A DNA stretch of 64,000 bases, from the NCBI RefSeq assembly GCF_018130765.1, contig NZ_JAFCJZ010000002.1:248001-312000 (forward strand). Direction: 5' to 3'. Positions 25,898 through 36,033 of the stretch are shown in pieces. Source of the DNA: Bradyrhizobium iriomotense (GTDB lineage: Bacteria > Pseudomonadota > Alphaproteobacteria > Rhizobiales > Xanthobacteraceae). The position numbers and the translations under genes were made by a program. Every line of letters starts with the position of its first letter. Positions within the stretch are counted from its first letter, which is position 1. Under the pieces are notes generated by a model. It did not search any database, had not been told where the DNA came from, and worked only from the letters and a program-made list of their open reading frames with translations.

Positions 25898-27346
25898 TCA
25901 GCCCGGGAACGTATAAGCCGTCTTCACCGTCGTGTAGAACTCGCGGGCATAGGAGCCCTGCTCGCGGGCGCCGTAGCTCGAGCCCTTCCGGCCGCCGAAC
26001 GGCACGTGATAGTCGACGCCGGCGGTCGGCAAATTGACCATCACCATGCCGGACTCGCTGTTGCGCTTGTAGTGCGAGGCGTATTTCAGGCTGGTGGTGC
26101 AGATGCCGGAGGCGAGGCCGAACTCGGTGTCGTTGGAGATCGCGAGCGCTTCCTCGTAGTTCTTGGCGCGAATGACCGCAGCGACCGGGCCGAAGATTTC
26201 CTCACGCGCGATGCGCATGTTGTTGTTGGCCTCGGTGAACAGTGCCGGCTGGAGGTAGTGGCCGGGATTCTCGCGCTTGAGCAGCTCGCCGCCGAAGGCG
26301 AGCTTGGCGCCCTCGTCCTGGCCGATCTTGATGTAGCGCAGGTCCTGGTCGAGCTGGCTCTGGTCGACCACCGGGCCGATATGGACGCCGGCCTTGAGCG
26401 CGTCGTCGACCGACAGGCCGCTCAGGCGCTCGGCCATCGCCGCGACGAAGCGGTCGTGGATGCCTTCGGTGACGATCAGGCGGGAGGACGCGGTGCAGCG
26501 CTGGCCGGTCGAGAAATAGGAGCCGTTGACAGCGACCTCGACGGCGGTCTTGAGATCGGCGTCGTCGAGCACGACCAGCGGATTCTTGCCGCCCATTTCG
26601 AGCTGGAACTTCTTCATCGGGGTCGACAGCACGCAGGCCTGCGCGATCTTGCGCCCGGTCTGCACCGAGCCGGTGAAGGTGATCGCCGCGACATCCGGAT
26701 GGTCGAGCAGGGTCTGGCCGACCACCGAGCCGGAGCCGACGACGAGATTGAACACGCCGGCGGGAATGCCGGAGCGGGTGATGATCTCGGACAGCGCATG
26801 CGCGGAGCCCGGCACCAACTCGGCCGGCTTGAACACCACCGTGTTGCCGTAGCAGAGCGCGGGCGCAATTTTCCAGGCCGGGATCGCGATCGGGAAATTC
26901 CAGGGCGTGATCATGCCGATGACGCCGACCGGCTCACGGGTGAGCTCGACGTCGAGGCCGGGACGCACCGAGGCGCCCTTTTCGCCGATCAGGCGCAGCG
27001 CTTCGCCGGCGAAGAATGCAAAGATCTGGCCGGCGCGGGCGACCTCGCCGATACCTTCCGGCAGGGTCTTGCCTTCCTCGCGGGCGAGCAGGCGGCCGAG
27101 CTCTTCCTTGCGAGCGAGGATTTCAGTCGAGATCTTGTTGAGCGCGTCGTAGCGCACCTGCGGGGTCGACTGCGCCCAGGCGGGGAAGGCGGCCTTGGCG
27201 GCGGCGATCGCCTTCTCGGTCTGCGCCTTGTCGGCCTTGGCGTATTCGCCGACGAGATCGTTGGTGTTGGAGGGGTTGATGTTCTTGGTGACGCCGGAGC
27301 CGTCGACCCATTCGCCGCCGATGAAGTTTTTAAGGATCGCAGTCAT
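25898..27346 (-). CDS. 2,5-dioxovalerate (alpha-ketoglutaric semialdehyde) dehydrogenase
   Basis: A 482-residue aldehyde dehydrogenase. Catalytic features are ITPWNFP (N150), E250 in LEMGGKNP, and the nucleophile C284 in STGQRCTASS; GSGSVVG forms the cofactor site. In this cluster the expected reaction is oxidation of 2,5-dioxopentanoate to 2-oxoglutarate, the last step of aldarate breakdown. The substrate is inferred from neighbours gudD, kdgD and garD. It follows gudD by 24 bases. Confidence 0.88.
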   Translation of the reverse strand: MTAILKNFIGGEWVDGSGVTKNINPSNTNDLVGEYAKADKAQTEKAIAAAKAAFPAWAQSTPQVRYDALNKISTEILARKEELGRLLAREEGKTLPEGIGEVARAGQIFAFFAGEALRLIGEKGASVRPGLDVELTREPVGVIGMITPWNFPIAIPAWKIAPALCYGNTVVFKPAELVPGSAHALSEIITRSGIPAGVFNLVVGSGSVVGQTLLDHPDVAAITFTGSVQTGRKIAQACVLSTPMKKFQLEMGGKNPLVVLDDADLKTAVEVAVNGSYFSTGQRCTASSRLIVTEGIHDRFVAAMAERLSGLSVDDALKAGVHIGPVVDQSQLDQDLRYIKIGQDEGAKLAFGGELLKRENPGHYLQPALFTEANNNMRIAREEIFGPVAAVIRAKNYEEALAISNDTEFGLASGICTTSLKYASHYKRNSESGMVMVNLPTAGVDYHVPFGGRKGSSYGAREQGSYAREFYTTVKTAYTFPG

Positions 27347-27370
27347 CTTTTTCCTCCAGGGGAACGCTTT

Positions 27371-28714
27371 TTAACGGACGAGGCAGGGACGCTTGTCGTC
27401 AAACGTCCAGCCGGGGATCAGGTCCTGCATGGCCATAGCGTCATCCCGGGCGCCGAGTCCATGCTTCTTGTAGAGCTCATGCGCGGCCTCGATGGCGGTA
27501 CGGTCGATCTCGATGCCGAGCCCCGGGCGGTCCGGGACGGAGATCTTGCCGCCCTTGATCTGGAGCGGCTCTTTGGTCAGCGCCTGGCCGTCCTGCCAGA
27601 TCCAGTGGGTGTCGATCGCGGTCACCTTGCCGGGGGCGGCGGCGCCGACATGGGTGAACATGGCCAGCGAGATATCAAAGTGGTTGTTGGAGTGCGAGCC
27701 CCAGGTCAGGCCGTTGTCACGGCAGGTCTGGGCCACGCGCACCGAGCCTTGCATGGTCCAGAAATGGGGATCGGCCAGCGGAATGTCCACCGCGCCGAGG
27801 CGCAGCGCATGGGAGAGCTGTCGCCAGTCGGTCGCGATCATGTTGGTCGCGGTCGGCAGGCCCGTGGCGCGGCGGAACTCGGCCATGATCTCGCGGCCGG
27901 AGAAGCCGGCCTCGGCGCCGCAGGGATCCTCGGCATAGGCGAGGATGCCGTGCATGTCCTTGCAGAGGCTGATCGCCTCGTCCAGCGACCAGGCGCCGTT
28001 CGGGTCGAGCGTGACGCGCGCGTTGGGGAAGCGCTTTGCGATCGCGGTGACGGCCTCGATCTCCTGCTCGCCGCGGAGCACGCCGCCCTTCAGCTTGAAA
28101 TCGGCGAAGCCGTAATGGTCGTGGGTGACTTCCGCGAGCCGCACCACGGTCTCGGGCGTCATCGCCTCCTGGTGACGGAGGTTGAACCATTCCGGCTTGC
28201 CGGTCTCGCCCGGGACGTAGTCGAGCTTGGACTTGCGGCGGTCGCCGACGAAGAAGAGATAGCCGAGCGTCTCGACGCTCTTGCGCTGCTGGCCTTCGCC
28301 GAGCAGGGCGGCGACCGGCAAATTGAGATGCTGGCCGAGCAGGTCGAGGAGGGCGGATTCCACGGCGGTGACCGCGTGGATCATCACCCGCAGGTCAAAG
28401 GTCTGCTTGCCGCGGCCCCCGGCGTCGCGGTCGGCAAAGGCGGTCCTGATATCGGCGAGGATGTTGTTCATCGCGCCGACGGTCTTGCCGATCACGAGGT
28501 CGCGGGCGTCCTGCAGAGTCTGCCAGATCTTCTGCCCGCCCGGCACCTCGCCGACGCCGGTGTGGCCGGCATTGTCGGTGAGGATGACGATGTTGCGGGT
28601 GAAGAACGGTGCATGCGCGCCGCTGAGGTTGAGGAGCATGCTGTCGCGGCCCGCGACCGGGATCACCTGCATCGCCGTGACGACCGGTGCGCCAGAGATA
28701 TTGGTCTCGGCCAT
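27371..28714 (-). CDS. gudD: Glucarate dehydratase
   Basis: A 447-residue enolase-superfamily enzyme that converts D-glucarate to 5-dehydro-4-deoxy-D-glucarate. Family motifs seen are GVGEVPGG near residue 55, the DFKLKGGV lysine pair (KxK) near 210, LDPNGAW with a metal aspartate near 236, and the [11 protein letters not shown] segment carrying the catalytic histidine near 341. Length is that of GudD. It sits between kdgD and the semialdehyde dehydrogenase on the same strand with short gaps. Confidence 0.93.
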   Translation of the reverse strand: MAETNISGAPVVTAMQVIPVAGRDSMLLNLSGAHAPFFTRNIVILTDNAGHTGVGEVPGGQKIWQTLQDARDLVIGKTVGAMNNILADIRTAFADRDAGGRGKQTFDLRVMIHAVTAVESALLDLLGQHLNLPVAALLGEGQQRKSVETLGYLFFVGDRRKSKLDYVPGETGKPEWFNLRHQEAMTPETVVRLAEVTHDHYGFADFKLKGGVLRGEQEIEAVTAIAKRFPNARVTLDPNGAWSLDEAISLCKDMHGILAYAEDPCGAEAGFSGREIMAEFRRATGLPTATNMIATDWRQLSHALRLGAVDIPLADPHFWTMQGSVRVAQTCRDNGLTWGSHSNNHFDISLAMFTHVGAAAPGKVTAIDTHWIWQDGQALTKEPLQIKGGKISVPDRPGLGIEIDRTAIEAAHELYKKHGLGARDDAMAMQDLIPGWTFDDKRPCLVR

Positions 28715-28740
28715 CGCACGCTCCTCCCTGTTGTCTATCG

Positions 28741-29685
28741 TTATTCTGCAGCCTGTTGTGACGATCGTGCGGCGGGCAGCTTCTTCACCAGTGCGGCCAA
28801 TTCCGCGATCTCCTGCTCGGTGAGATCGGTCAGCGGCGGACGGACCGGGCCGGAATCGCGGCCGATCACCTTCATGCCGGCCTTGATGATCGAGACCGCA
28901 TAACCCTTCTTGCGGTTGCGGATCGCGATCAGCGGCAGGATGAAATCCTTGAGGCCCGCGTGGATCGCCGCATGGTCGCGCTTGCGCACGGCGGCGTAGA
29001 AGTTGGTGGCGAATTCCGGCACGAAGTTGAACACGGCCGAGGAATAGGTCGTCACGCCCATGTCGAGATAGGGCAGCGCGAAGGTCTCCGCGGTCGGCAG
29101 GCCGCCGACATAGGTCAGGCGATCGCCGAGCTTGGTGTAGACGCGGGTCATCAGCTCGATGTCGCCGATGCCGTCCTTGTAGCCGACGAGGTTCGGGCAG
29201 CGCTCGGCAAGACGCGCGAGCGTGTCGGGCTGGAGGATGGCGTTGTCGCGGTTGTAGACGATGACGCCGATCTTCACGGCGGCGCAGACCGCCTCGACAT
29301 GGGCGGCAAGGCCTTCCTGCTCGGAATGGGTGAGGTAGGGCGGCAGCAGCAACAGGCCGTCAGCGCCGGCCTTTTCCGCTCCGATCGCGATCTCGCGGGC
29401 GATCGCGGTGCCGTAGCCGGTGCCGGCGAGCACGGGCACGCGGCCCTTGGTCTCGTCGACGGCGACCTTGACGACTTGCGGAACCTCGGTCGGGGTCAGC
29501 GAGAAGAACTCGCCGGTGCCGCCGGCGGCGAACAGGCCTGCGACATCATAGCCGCACAGCCAGTCCATGTTGGCGCGGTAGGTCGCCTCGTCGAAGGAGT
29601 AGTCCGCCTTGAAGGGCGTGACGGGGAAGGACAGGAGGCCCGATCCGATCTTCTGGGCCATTTCCTGCGGGGTCATCTTGCTCAT
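28741..29685 (-). CDS. kdgD: 5-dehydro-4-deoxyglucarate dehydratase
   Basis: A 314-residue dihydrodipicolinate synthase-family enzyme that dehydrates and decarboxylates 5-dehydro-4-deoxyglucarate to 2,5-dioxovalerate. The Schiff-base lysine is K170 in GYKDGIGD, the catalytic tyrosine Y144 in VIVYNRDN, and the GGTGEF substrate loop lies near 55-60. It is the first structural gene downstream of the LysR regulator and 26 bases upstream of gudD. Confidence 0.93.
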   Translation of the reverse strand: MSKMTPQEMAQKIGSGLLSFPVTPFKADYSFDEATYRANMDWLCGYDVAGLFAAGGTGEFFSLTPTEVPQVVKVAVDETKGRVPVLAGTGYGTAIAREIAIGAEKAGADGLLLLPPYLTHSEQEGLAAHVEAVCAAVKIGVIVYNRDNAILQPDTLARLAERCPNLVGYKDGIGDIELMTRVYTKLGDRLTYVGGLPTAETFALPYLDMGVTTYSSAVFNFVPEFATNFYAAVRKRDHAAIHAGLKDFILPLIAIRNRKKGYAVSIIKAGMKVIGRDSGPVRPPLTDLTEQEIAELAALVKKLPAARSSQQAAE

Positions 29686-29814
29686 GGGCGCGGCTCCCTT
29701 ATTGCGTGTTGTGGAGGACGCAAGCAGAAGGCTGCGCGTCCATGCGCCGTGGTTTAGGCAACCGTTCGATGCGCGTCCAAGCCAAAGCCTATATCGACCA
29801 ATGCGGATTCAGCA

Positions 29815-30720
29815 TCAATCTTCCATCGTCTCCGCGGAGGACAATTCACCGGCGATTTTGACCAGCGCCGACAGCAACGGATTCTCGTCCGCGCGGCGCC
29901 AGACCATGAACAGCTCGACGGGGACGCGGGTGCGCAGCTTCAGGGGGCGCAGCCGCACGTCGGAGATCTTCAGGCTCGCGGCCGCGGCCGGCACGATGGC
30001 AAGGCCGAGGCCGGCGCGGACCATGGCGAGGATGGAGTGGATCTGGCTGAGATGCTGGACGTAGCGCGGCAGCACGTCGGCGCGGGTGAAGAGGGCTACC
30101 AGCAGATCGTGGAAGTAGCGGCTCTCATAGGGCGAATACATCACGAAGGGCTGGTCGTCGAAATCCTTGATGGTGATGCTTTCGGCATTGGCGAGCGGAT
30201 GCTTTTTCGGGATCGCGGCGAGCAGCGGCTCGGCGACGACGCGGCGGCTGGTCAGCTCGGGCCGCGCGATCGGCGGCCGGAGCAGGCCGGCGTCGATCTG
30301 GCCGGAGGTCAGCGCCTCGAACTGGTCGCCCGACACCATCTCCTTCAGCGAGAAGTCCACCTCGGGCAGCTTGGCGCGGCAGGCAGCGACGAGCTCTGGC
30401 AGGAAACCGTAGGCGGCGGCCGCGGTGAAGCCAATCTTCAGCGAGCCGGTCTTGCCGAGCGCGATGCGGCGGGCGATCTGCGAGGCGCTCTCGGCAAGCT
30501 TGAGGATGCGCCGTGCCTCCGGCAGGAAGCTGCGTCCCGCAGGCGTCAGGCGCACCGAGCGGCTGGTACGCTCCAGCAGCGGCGCGTCGATGATGTGCTC
30601 GAGCACCTGGATCTGCCGGGACAGCGGCGGCTGGGTCATGTTGAGCCGCGCGGCGGCGCGGCCGAAATGCAATTCTTCCGCCACCGTGACGAAACAGCGG
30701 AGCTGGTTGAGGTCGAACAT
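29815..30720 (-). CDS. LysR-type transcriptional regulator of the glucarate cluster
   Basis: A 301-residue LTTR. The N-terminal winged helix (FDLNQLRCFVTVAEELHFGRAAARLNMTQPP pattern, residues 2-32) is followed by a substrate-binding domain (about 90-300). The ATG at 30720 is preferred over a longer frame because the family begins here and AAGG lies about nine bases upstream. It lies between the transporter gene and kdgD, all on the minus strand. It probably responds to an aldarate or its breakdown product. Confidence 0.9.
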   Translation of the reverse strand: MFDLNQLRCFVTVAEELHFGRAAARLNMTQPPLSRQIQVLEHIIDAPLLERTSRSVRLTPAGRSFLPEARRILKLAESASQIARRIALGKTGSLKIGFTAAAAYGFLPELVAACRAKLPEVDFSLKEMVSGDQFEALTSGQIDAGLLRPPIARPELTSRRVVAEPLLAAIPKKHPLANAESITIKDFDDQPFVMYSPYESRYFHDLLVALFTRADVLPRYVQHLSQIHSILAMVRAGLGLAIVPAAAASLKISDVRLRPLKLRTRVPVELFMVWRRADENPLLSALVKIAGELSSAETMED

Positions 30721-30778
30721 CGATACATGCCTTAGATGAATAAGGCGTTTCCCCGGCACTTCTAGCATCGATCATCCC

Positions 30779-30810
30779 CAAAACAAAGACGGCGGCTGTG
30801 AAGCCGCCGT
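30779..30810 (-). terminator. Rho-independent terminator after the glucarate transporter gene
   Basis: A perfect 9-bp stem (30789-30797 with 30802-30810) with a 4-base loop, followed on the minus strand by a T-rich run (TTTGTTTT). It lies 33 bases past the transporter stop, so the transporter is transcribed separately from the LysR gene downstream. Confidence 0.85.
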
Positions 30811-30842
30811 TGAGTTGCCTGGTCAAGCTCCCATGGGAGCCC

Positions 30843-32195
30843 TCAGGAGGAACGCTTGAGCGTCACCCGCTCGATCTTTCCGACGATGACGAGATAGGCG
30901 AAGGCGGCCACCAGCGCGTTGAGGCCGACGAACACCAGCGCGCCGTTGAAGGAGCCGGTCGCGGCCAGGATGTAGCCGATCACGATCGGGGTGGTGATCG
31001 AGGAGAGGTTGCCGAAGGTGTTGAACAGGCCGCCGGAGACGCCGCCGGCTTCCTTCGGCGAGGTGTCGGAGACGACGGCCCAGCCGAGCGCGCCGATGCC
31101 CTTGCCGAAGAAGGCGAGCGCCATGAAGCCGACCACCAGTGCCTGTCCGTCGACATAGTTGCAGGCGATGATCGACATCGACAGCAGCATGCCGCCGACG
31201 ATCGGGATCTTGCGCGCCATGGTCAGCGAGCCGGTCCTGCGCAGGATGGCATCCGAGATGATGCCGCCGAGCACGCCGCCGATGAAGCCGCACAGCGCGG
31301 GCAGCGTCGCCACGAAGCCGGCCTGCAGGATCGACAGGCCACGCTCCTTGACGAGGTAGACCGGAAACCAGGTCAGGAAGAAATAGGTCAGCGTGTTGAT
31401 GCAGTACTGGCCGAGATAGACGCCGAGCATCATGCGGTTGGAGAGCAGCTGGCGGATGTGATCCCAGCCGGAGCCGGCCTCGGGCGCGCGCTCGCGCAGT
31501 TGGTCGTCCTTGGGCGCGTCGAGATCGACCAGCGCGCCGCCTTCCTTGATGTAGTCGAACTCCGCCTCGTTGATCGAGGGATGCTCCTTCGGGCCATAGA
31601 TGGTCTTGAGCCAGACGAGGCCCATGACGACACCGAGCGCGCCCATCACGAAGAACACGAAGCGCCAGCCGTAGCTGTGCGCGATCCAGCCCATCAGCGG
31701 CGCGAAGATCACGGTCGCGAAATACTGTCCCGAATTGAAGAAGGCCGAGGCGGTGCCGCGCTCATTGCCCGGAAACCAGGCCGCGACGATGCGGGCGTTG
31801 GCCGGGAAGGAGGGCGCCTCCGCGACGCCGACAAGGAGGCGAAGCGCGAACAGCACGACAATGGCAGAGCCGGCGCTGAGGAAGCCGACCCAGCCCTGCA
31901 TCAGCGTGAACAGCGACCAGATGATGATGCTGAACGCGTAGACGATGCGCGAGCCGTAGCGGTCGAGCAGCCAGCCGCCCGGCACCTGCGCGACGACATA
32001 GGACCAGCCGAACGCCGAGAAGATCCAGCCCATGGCGACGGGATCGAGGTGCAGCTCCTTGGAGAGTGCGGGACCGGCGATCGACAGCGTGGCGCGGTCG
32101 GCATAATTCACGGTGGTGACCAGGAACAACATGGTCACGATGAACAGCCTGACGCGAGACCTCCTCACGTCCGCTGCGGACACCACTGCGCTCAT
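30843..32195 (-). CDS. gudP: MFS transporter, glucarate/galactarate uptake (GudP-like)
   Basis: A 450-residue permease with 12 predicted membrane segments of the anion:cation symporter (ACS) family. It has the NYADRATLSIAGPAL segment of TM1, the YGSRIVY loop 2-3 motif and a long central loop. The family carries glucarate, galactarate and similar acid sugars. The ATG at 32195 is preferred to the preceding GTG because AAGGAGG lies six bases before it. The surrounding aldarate genes support the substrate, although hexuronate or tartrate-like acids cannot be excluded. Confidence 0.85.
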   Translation of the reverse strand: MSAVVSAADVRRSRVRLFIVTMLFLVTTVNYADRATLSIAGPALSKELHLDPVAMGWIFSAFGWSYVVAQVPGGWLLDRYGSRIVYAFSIIIWSLFTLMQGWVGFLSAGSAIVVLFALRLLVGVAEAPSFPANARIVAAWFPGNERGTASAFFNSGQYFATVIFAPLMGWIAHSYGWRFVFFVMGALGVVMGLVWLKTIYGPKEHPSINEAEFDYIKEGGALVDLDAPKDDQLRERAPEAGSGWDHIRQLLSNRMMLGVYLGQYCINTLTYFFLTWFPVYLVKERGLSILQAGFVATLPALCGFIGGVLGGIISDAILRRTGSLTMARKIPIVGGMLLSMSIIACNYVDGQALVVGFMALAFFGKGIGALGWAVVSDTSPKEAGGVSGGLFNTFGNLSSITTPIVIGYILAATGSFNGALVFVGLNALVAAFAYLVIVGKIERVTLKRSS

Positions 32196-32375
32196 CACGC
32201 GCCTCCTTAGAACTCGAATGTTTCCTCAAGGCGAGTCCTAGAGGCGCGTGCGGCAAGGTGTCCAAGTTCAAGGCAGTATCGATTGATGCCGTTTTTGGAT
32301 TGATGGAACGGCAGGTGAGGGGAACGATCGTGAAATCGTGAGAATGCGTAAGCGAGCTGGCGCTAAGCCCTCAAC

Positions 32376-32496
32376 TGTCATTCCCCGCAAAAGCGGGGAA
32401 TCCAGTACGCCGCGGCGTCTCGATTCAATCACAGTTGTCTCGGAGTACTGAATCGCCCGCCCCTGTGCGCAATTGCGCACTAGGCGGGCGATGACA
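32376..32496. repeat. Dispersed 121-bp repeat with TGTCAT ends
   Basis: Starts TGTCATTCCCCGCAAAAGCG and ends in CGGGCGATGACA, with 6-bp inverted ends TGTCAT/ATGACA and an inner CCCCGC-aaaa-GCGGGG hairpin. I recognise this as a common Bradyrhizobium-type intergenic repeat. Together with the next repeat it fills much of the 404-bp gap between the transporter start (32195) and the hydrolase stop (32600). Confidence 0.75.
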
Positions 32497-32518
32497 CCGA
32501 GCGTGTGGCGGGCAGTGC

Positions 32519-32589
32519 GTAGCCCGCATGAGCGAAGCGATATGCGGGGAGAGTGGTCCCGGATGTCGCTGCGCTCGTCCGGGCTACGA
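32519..32589. repeat. Dispersed palindromic repeat, copy 2
   Basis: Same ends as the copy at 17466-17529: GTAGCCCGCATGAGCGAAGC at the start and GGGCTACGA at the end. The centre differs (GGAGAGTGGTCCCGGATGTC), so copies share arms but not loops. Confidence 0.8.
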
Positions 32590-32599
32590 TGTCCGTGCG

Positions 32600-34552
32600 C
32601 TACTGCTGCGCGCTCGGCAGCAACTGCGGCAGAAACCCGCGCGTCACGTTGGGCGGCACGGCATCGAGACCAAGCACGGCGCTTGCGGCCGGCAGTGCCG
32701 CATCCGCCATTGCGGCGTGGCCTTCGGCGCTCGGATGCACGGCGCCGCCATAGACGGCGGAGAGCACGCCCCAGGTCGCGTCGTGAATGTCGGTCGGCTG
32801 GCTCGCGGCGGGCAAGCCTTGCGGATAGGTCATCGCGGCGAAATAGCTGTCATTGGCGTCGCGGATCCAGCGCGCCCGCGGCAGGTAGGCGCGGTACTCC
32901 GAGGCACCGCGGCCGCACAGCATCGGCTGGCTCGCCGAGCTGACGATGTCGGGGTTGAAGCTCTGGCCGTTCTCGGCAAAGCAGCTGCGGTCGAATTCGG
33001 GATCGTTGCCGGAATGGGCGCAGAAGCCGTGATCGGCGAATGTGGCCTGATGCGCATCGACGAAGGTCATGCGGTCGGCTTCGGGATCGCGGCACAGCGC
33101 GCCGCGCGTGCAGGTGGCGAGGCCCTTCAGCTGCGGCAGGAACTCGGTGTCGACGAAGGTCGAGACACGGGCGAGACGCTGCGGATCGGCGTTGAAGGAC
33201 GGATGGATGTCGAAGCCGGCGCGGCCGCCGCGGCAGGGCACGCCGCCGTTGGCGAGCGCAGGATTGGCGTACGACACGTAGACCACATGCGAGAGGTCGC
33301 CGCCGACCAGCGGCTTCAGCGCCTCGCGCAGCTTGACGAAATTCTGCGGCAGCTCGCGCGCCAGCGCGTCGCGGGAATCGTCGACGCTCGCCATCACGCC
33401 GGAGCGGCGGAACAGCGCCCGCTCGGTCGCGGTGTCGACGATGACGTCGGCGACGAGACCGGAGAAATAGACGTCGTTGGCGCCGACCGACAGCAGCACG
33501 AGATCGAGCGTGCGGTCCGGCTGGCGTTTCTTCGCCGCGGTGAGCGCTTCGCGCAGCTCGGCGACCTGCGCGTTCACGCTGGTGTTGCAGACGCCGGTCT
33601 TGCCGGGCGGGCATTCGCGGGCACGCTGCGAGCCCAGGAGCCCGTCGCCGATGCTGGCGCCGGTGCAGGCGAGCGGCAGAAAGGTCACTGCGATGTGGGT
33701 ATAGCGCACAGCCAGCGCCAGTGCGGTGCGGGCCTGGTAGCTGTAGAGCGAGCGATGGCAGGGCGCATTGAACCACAGCGCGCTGTAGTGCTGCCAGTTG
33801 GCGAGCGTATCCGGCGCCTCACAGGCGCGCCCGCCCTTGTAGCCGGCGCGGCTCGGCCGGTAGTACTGCGCACCAGCGGTGCCGAGATAGGAGCGGAAGC
33901 AGAATCCCTCGTCCGACAGCGCCAGCGGCCGGTCCGGATTGCCTTCGCCCGAGGCGATGCTGTCGCCGAGCCCGGCGACGAAGACGTCGCGAACCTGGAT
34001 CTCGGTCTGGACGCGTTGGGTCGGGTCGGAGCCGGCGGAGACATCGACGGTCGCAACCGTCTGCTTGCCGTACCGGACCCGCAAATTGACCGGCTCGGCG
34101 CAGTCGAAGGTCGATTGTTGCGGCCCGTCGCCGTCGTCGAACGACCAGGCACAGGTGGCCCCGACCGGCACCGCGCCGGCCAGGCGCACCGTGATGGGGT
34201 GGTCGATCGGCGTGAGGTAGTTTTCCTTGGTGTTGTCGCGCGTGCAGGGCTGGTTGACCCGGCCCTGCAGGTCGATGCAAAGCCGGTTGACCATGTTGCG
34301 GGCCCAGCCGCGGCCTTCGCTCTGGAGCTCCAGCGACTGCTCGGCGGCCAGAATGCTGCGGTTACGCGCGTTCTCGACATGCAGCAGGAAGTCGCGCTCC
34401 TCGCGGAACAGGCGGAAGCGGTTGCGCACCTCCCAGGAAATCTGCATGGCGCCGGTATCCTGCGCCGCCGCGCGCGGAAGCGGCAAAGCGGTCAGAATTC
34501 CGGCAAGCAGCAGGACGCTTGCGGAGAGGGTGCGAAGGGATACAGGGATCAT
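32600..34552 (-). CDS. Secreted SGNH/GDSL-family hydrolase
   Basis: A 650-residue exported protein from the ATG at 34552, with a signal peptide (LLLAGILTALPLPRAAAQ). Residues about 30-185 look beta-rich, with an SFDDGDGP PKD-like segment. The SGNH core begins with block I GLGDSIASGEGNP (nucleophile S198) and includes GANDVYFSG (block III) and a C-terminal AVHPSAEGH with the catalytic histidine. The usual aspartate three residues before that histidine is replaced by glycine, so a Ser-His dyad is likely. It probably acts as a periplasmic or extracellular esterase; the substrate is unknown. Several cysteines suggest disulfides. Confidence 0.85.
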   Translation of the reverse strand: MIPVSLRTLSASVLLLAGILTALPLPRAAAQDTGAMQISWEVRNRFRLFREERDFLLHVENARNRSILAAEQSLELQSEGRGWARNMVNRLCIDLQGRVNQPCTRDNTKENYLTPIDHPITVRLAGAVPVGATCAWSFDDGDGPQQSTFDCAEPVNLRVRYGKQTVATVDVSAGSDPTQRVQTEIQVRDVFVAGLGDSIASGEGNPDRPLALSDEGFCFRSYLGTAGAQYYRPSRAGYKGGRACEAPDTLANWQHYSALWFNAPCHRSLYSYQARTALALAVRYTHIAVTFLPLACTGASIGDGLLGSQRARECPPGKTGVCNTSVNAQVAELREALTAAKKRQPDRTLDLVLLSVGANDVYFSGLVADVIVDTATERALFRRSGVMASVDDSRDALARELPQNFVKLREALKPLVGGDLSHVVYVSYANPALANGGVPCRGGRAGFDIHPSFNADPQRLARVSTFVDTEFLPQLKGLATCTRGALCRDPEADRMTFVDAHQATFADHGFCAHSGNDPEFDRSCFAENGQSFNPDIVSSASQPMLCGRGASEYRAYLPRARWIRDANDSYFAAMTYPQGLPAASQPTDIHDATWGVLSAVYGGAVHPSAEGHAAMADAALPAASAVLGLDAVPPNVTRGFLPQLLPSAQQ

Positions 34553-34639
34553 GGCCCGCGTTTTCAACGGCAAAGTTGAGGCGGAAATAAGAGAGGATTG
34601 CCTTCCCGCCGGCAACCCCTCCGGCTCCAGATCGTGGCC

Positions 34640-35722
34640 TTACCGTTTATTGGCCTGCCGGAGCAGCCGTTCCCGCTCCATCGGCGTCACCTGCTTGGGC
34701 AGATTGGCCTGGGCGCAGGCCTCCGCCAGCCGCCGCCGCTCCTGCCAGGGCTCGACCACGTTCATCCACAGCTCGCGCGCGCCCATGATGGAGATGGCGA
34801 GGCCGAACGGGATCACGAAATAGAGGATGCGGAACACCAGCAGCGTGGCCAGGAGCTGCTCGCGGCCGAATTCGGGTAGCGCCAGCAGCATGGCGGCGTC
34901 GAACACGCCGATCGAGCCGGGCGCGTGGCTGGCGAAGCCGAGCAGCGTCGCCAGGATGAACACCACGGCGAGCGAGAGGAAGTCGATCGGCGGATTGGCC
35001 GGCATCAGCAGGTACATCGCCGTGGCGCAGAAGCCGAGATCGACCACGCCGATCAGGATCTGCACCAGCGTCAGCGGCGCCGAGGGCAGCACCACCTTCC
35101 AGCCCTTCTGGCCGAGCTCGCGCCGCTTCTCGCCCATGCAGAGCCAGACCAGATAAGCGCCGATCGAGGCAAGGCCCCCGAGTGCGATCAGCCGGTTGAG
35201 CGACGAGGGCAGCTGATCCATCGAGGATGCCGCATCCGGGTGGATGGCCATGCCGATCGAGAGCACGAAGATGTTACCGAGCCAGAAGGTCAGGCCCGAC
35301 AGGAAGCAGATTTTTGCGACGTCGATCGCGTTCAGCCCGTAGTCCGAATAGATCCGGAAGCGGATTGCGCCGCCGGTGAACACCGTGGCGCCGATGTTGT
35401 GGCCGATCGAATAGGACGTGAAGCTGGAGAGTGCTGCAATGCGATAAGGAACGTGCTTCTTGCCGATCGTTCGCAGTGCAAAAAAGTCGTAGAAGGTCAG
35501 CGTACAGAAGGCGAAGAAGACACAGATCGCCGCCAGCCCGATGCTGCCGCGGGGAATCTCGGTTAATGCGGTCAGGATGACACCGGTATCGATGCCCTTG
35601 AGGGTCCGTACCAGCGTTGTGATCGCGAAGGCGATGATGAAGACGCTCGCGGCAATTCCGAGCCGTCGCCAGCCAATCCATCTCTTGAAGCCGCGTTTCA
35701 GCGCGGGCAGCAGTCCGTGCAT
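34640..35722 (-). CDS. Lysylphosphatidylglycerol synthase transmembrane (UPF0104) family protein
   Basis: A 360-residue integral membrane protein with about eight hydrophobic segments. It corresponds to the membrane flippase half of MprF (LPG_synthase_TM) without the aminoacyl-transferase domain. Family features include FTSYSIGHNIGATVFTGGAIRFR near residue 105 and FASHAPGSIGVFDAAML near 285. It may move a lipid across the inner membrane; the substrate is unknown. The next gene on this strand (SGNH hydrolase) starts 87 bases downstream, so co-transcription is possible. Confidence 0.85.
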   Translation of the reverse strand: MHGLLPALKRGFKRWIGWRRLGIAASVFIIAFAITTLVRTLKGIDTGVILTALTEIPRGSIGLAAICVFFAFCTLTFYDFFALRTIGKKHVPYRIAALSSFTSYSIGHNIGATVFTGGAIRFRIYSDYGLNAIDVAKICFLSGLTFWLGNIFVLSIGMAIHPDAASSMDQLPSSLNRLIALGGLASIGAYLVWLCMGEKRRELGQKGWKVVLPSAPLTLVQILIGVVDLGFCATAMYLLMPANPPIDFLSLAVVFILATLLGFASHAPGSIGVFDAAMLLALPEFGREQLLATLLVFRILYFVIPFGLAISIMGARELWMNVVEPWQERRRLAEACAQANLPKQVTPMERERLLRQANKR

Positions 35723-36033
35723 TCATCCTCCCGGCGGGGGGCAAGACCGACCCGGCCGGGCATTGGCCAGTCGGGCGCGATCGTTGCCGAAGGCAAGTGT
35801 CGATCGCTAGATATGATCCAGCTCATTTAAGGCAAAAACGGTGACTTGTGCAGCCCTTGACAAGGATAGGTTCTGCGCCAGACCACCTACTTTTGTCATA
35901 TGCGGTTCACATCGGACCGCGCGTTAAGCATATGAGTCGGCAGTTCGGCCCGGAACGTATGTTCACATGCCGGCATGATTTCACATCGCGCTGCCCCCGG
36001 CATTGTTCCAGCTCAAGCGATTGAGGCTTTTTT

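Noticed and set aside
26006..28903. A plus-strand open frame of 965 codons opposite the dehydrogenase and glucarate dehydratase genes
   Set aside because: It spans two well-identified genes on the other strand, including their intergenic gap, and has shadow-type composition.
35856..35890. TTGACA sequence in the gap before the DUF892 gene
   Set aside because: No acceptable -10 element at 16-18 bases. The EcfG-type element nearer the gene is a better candidate.
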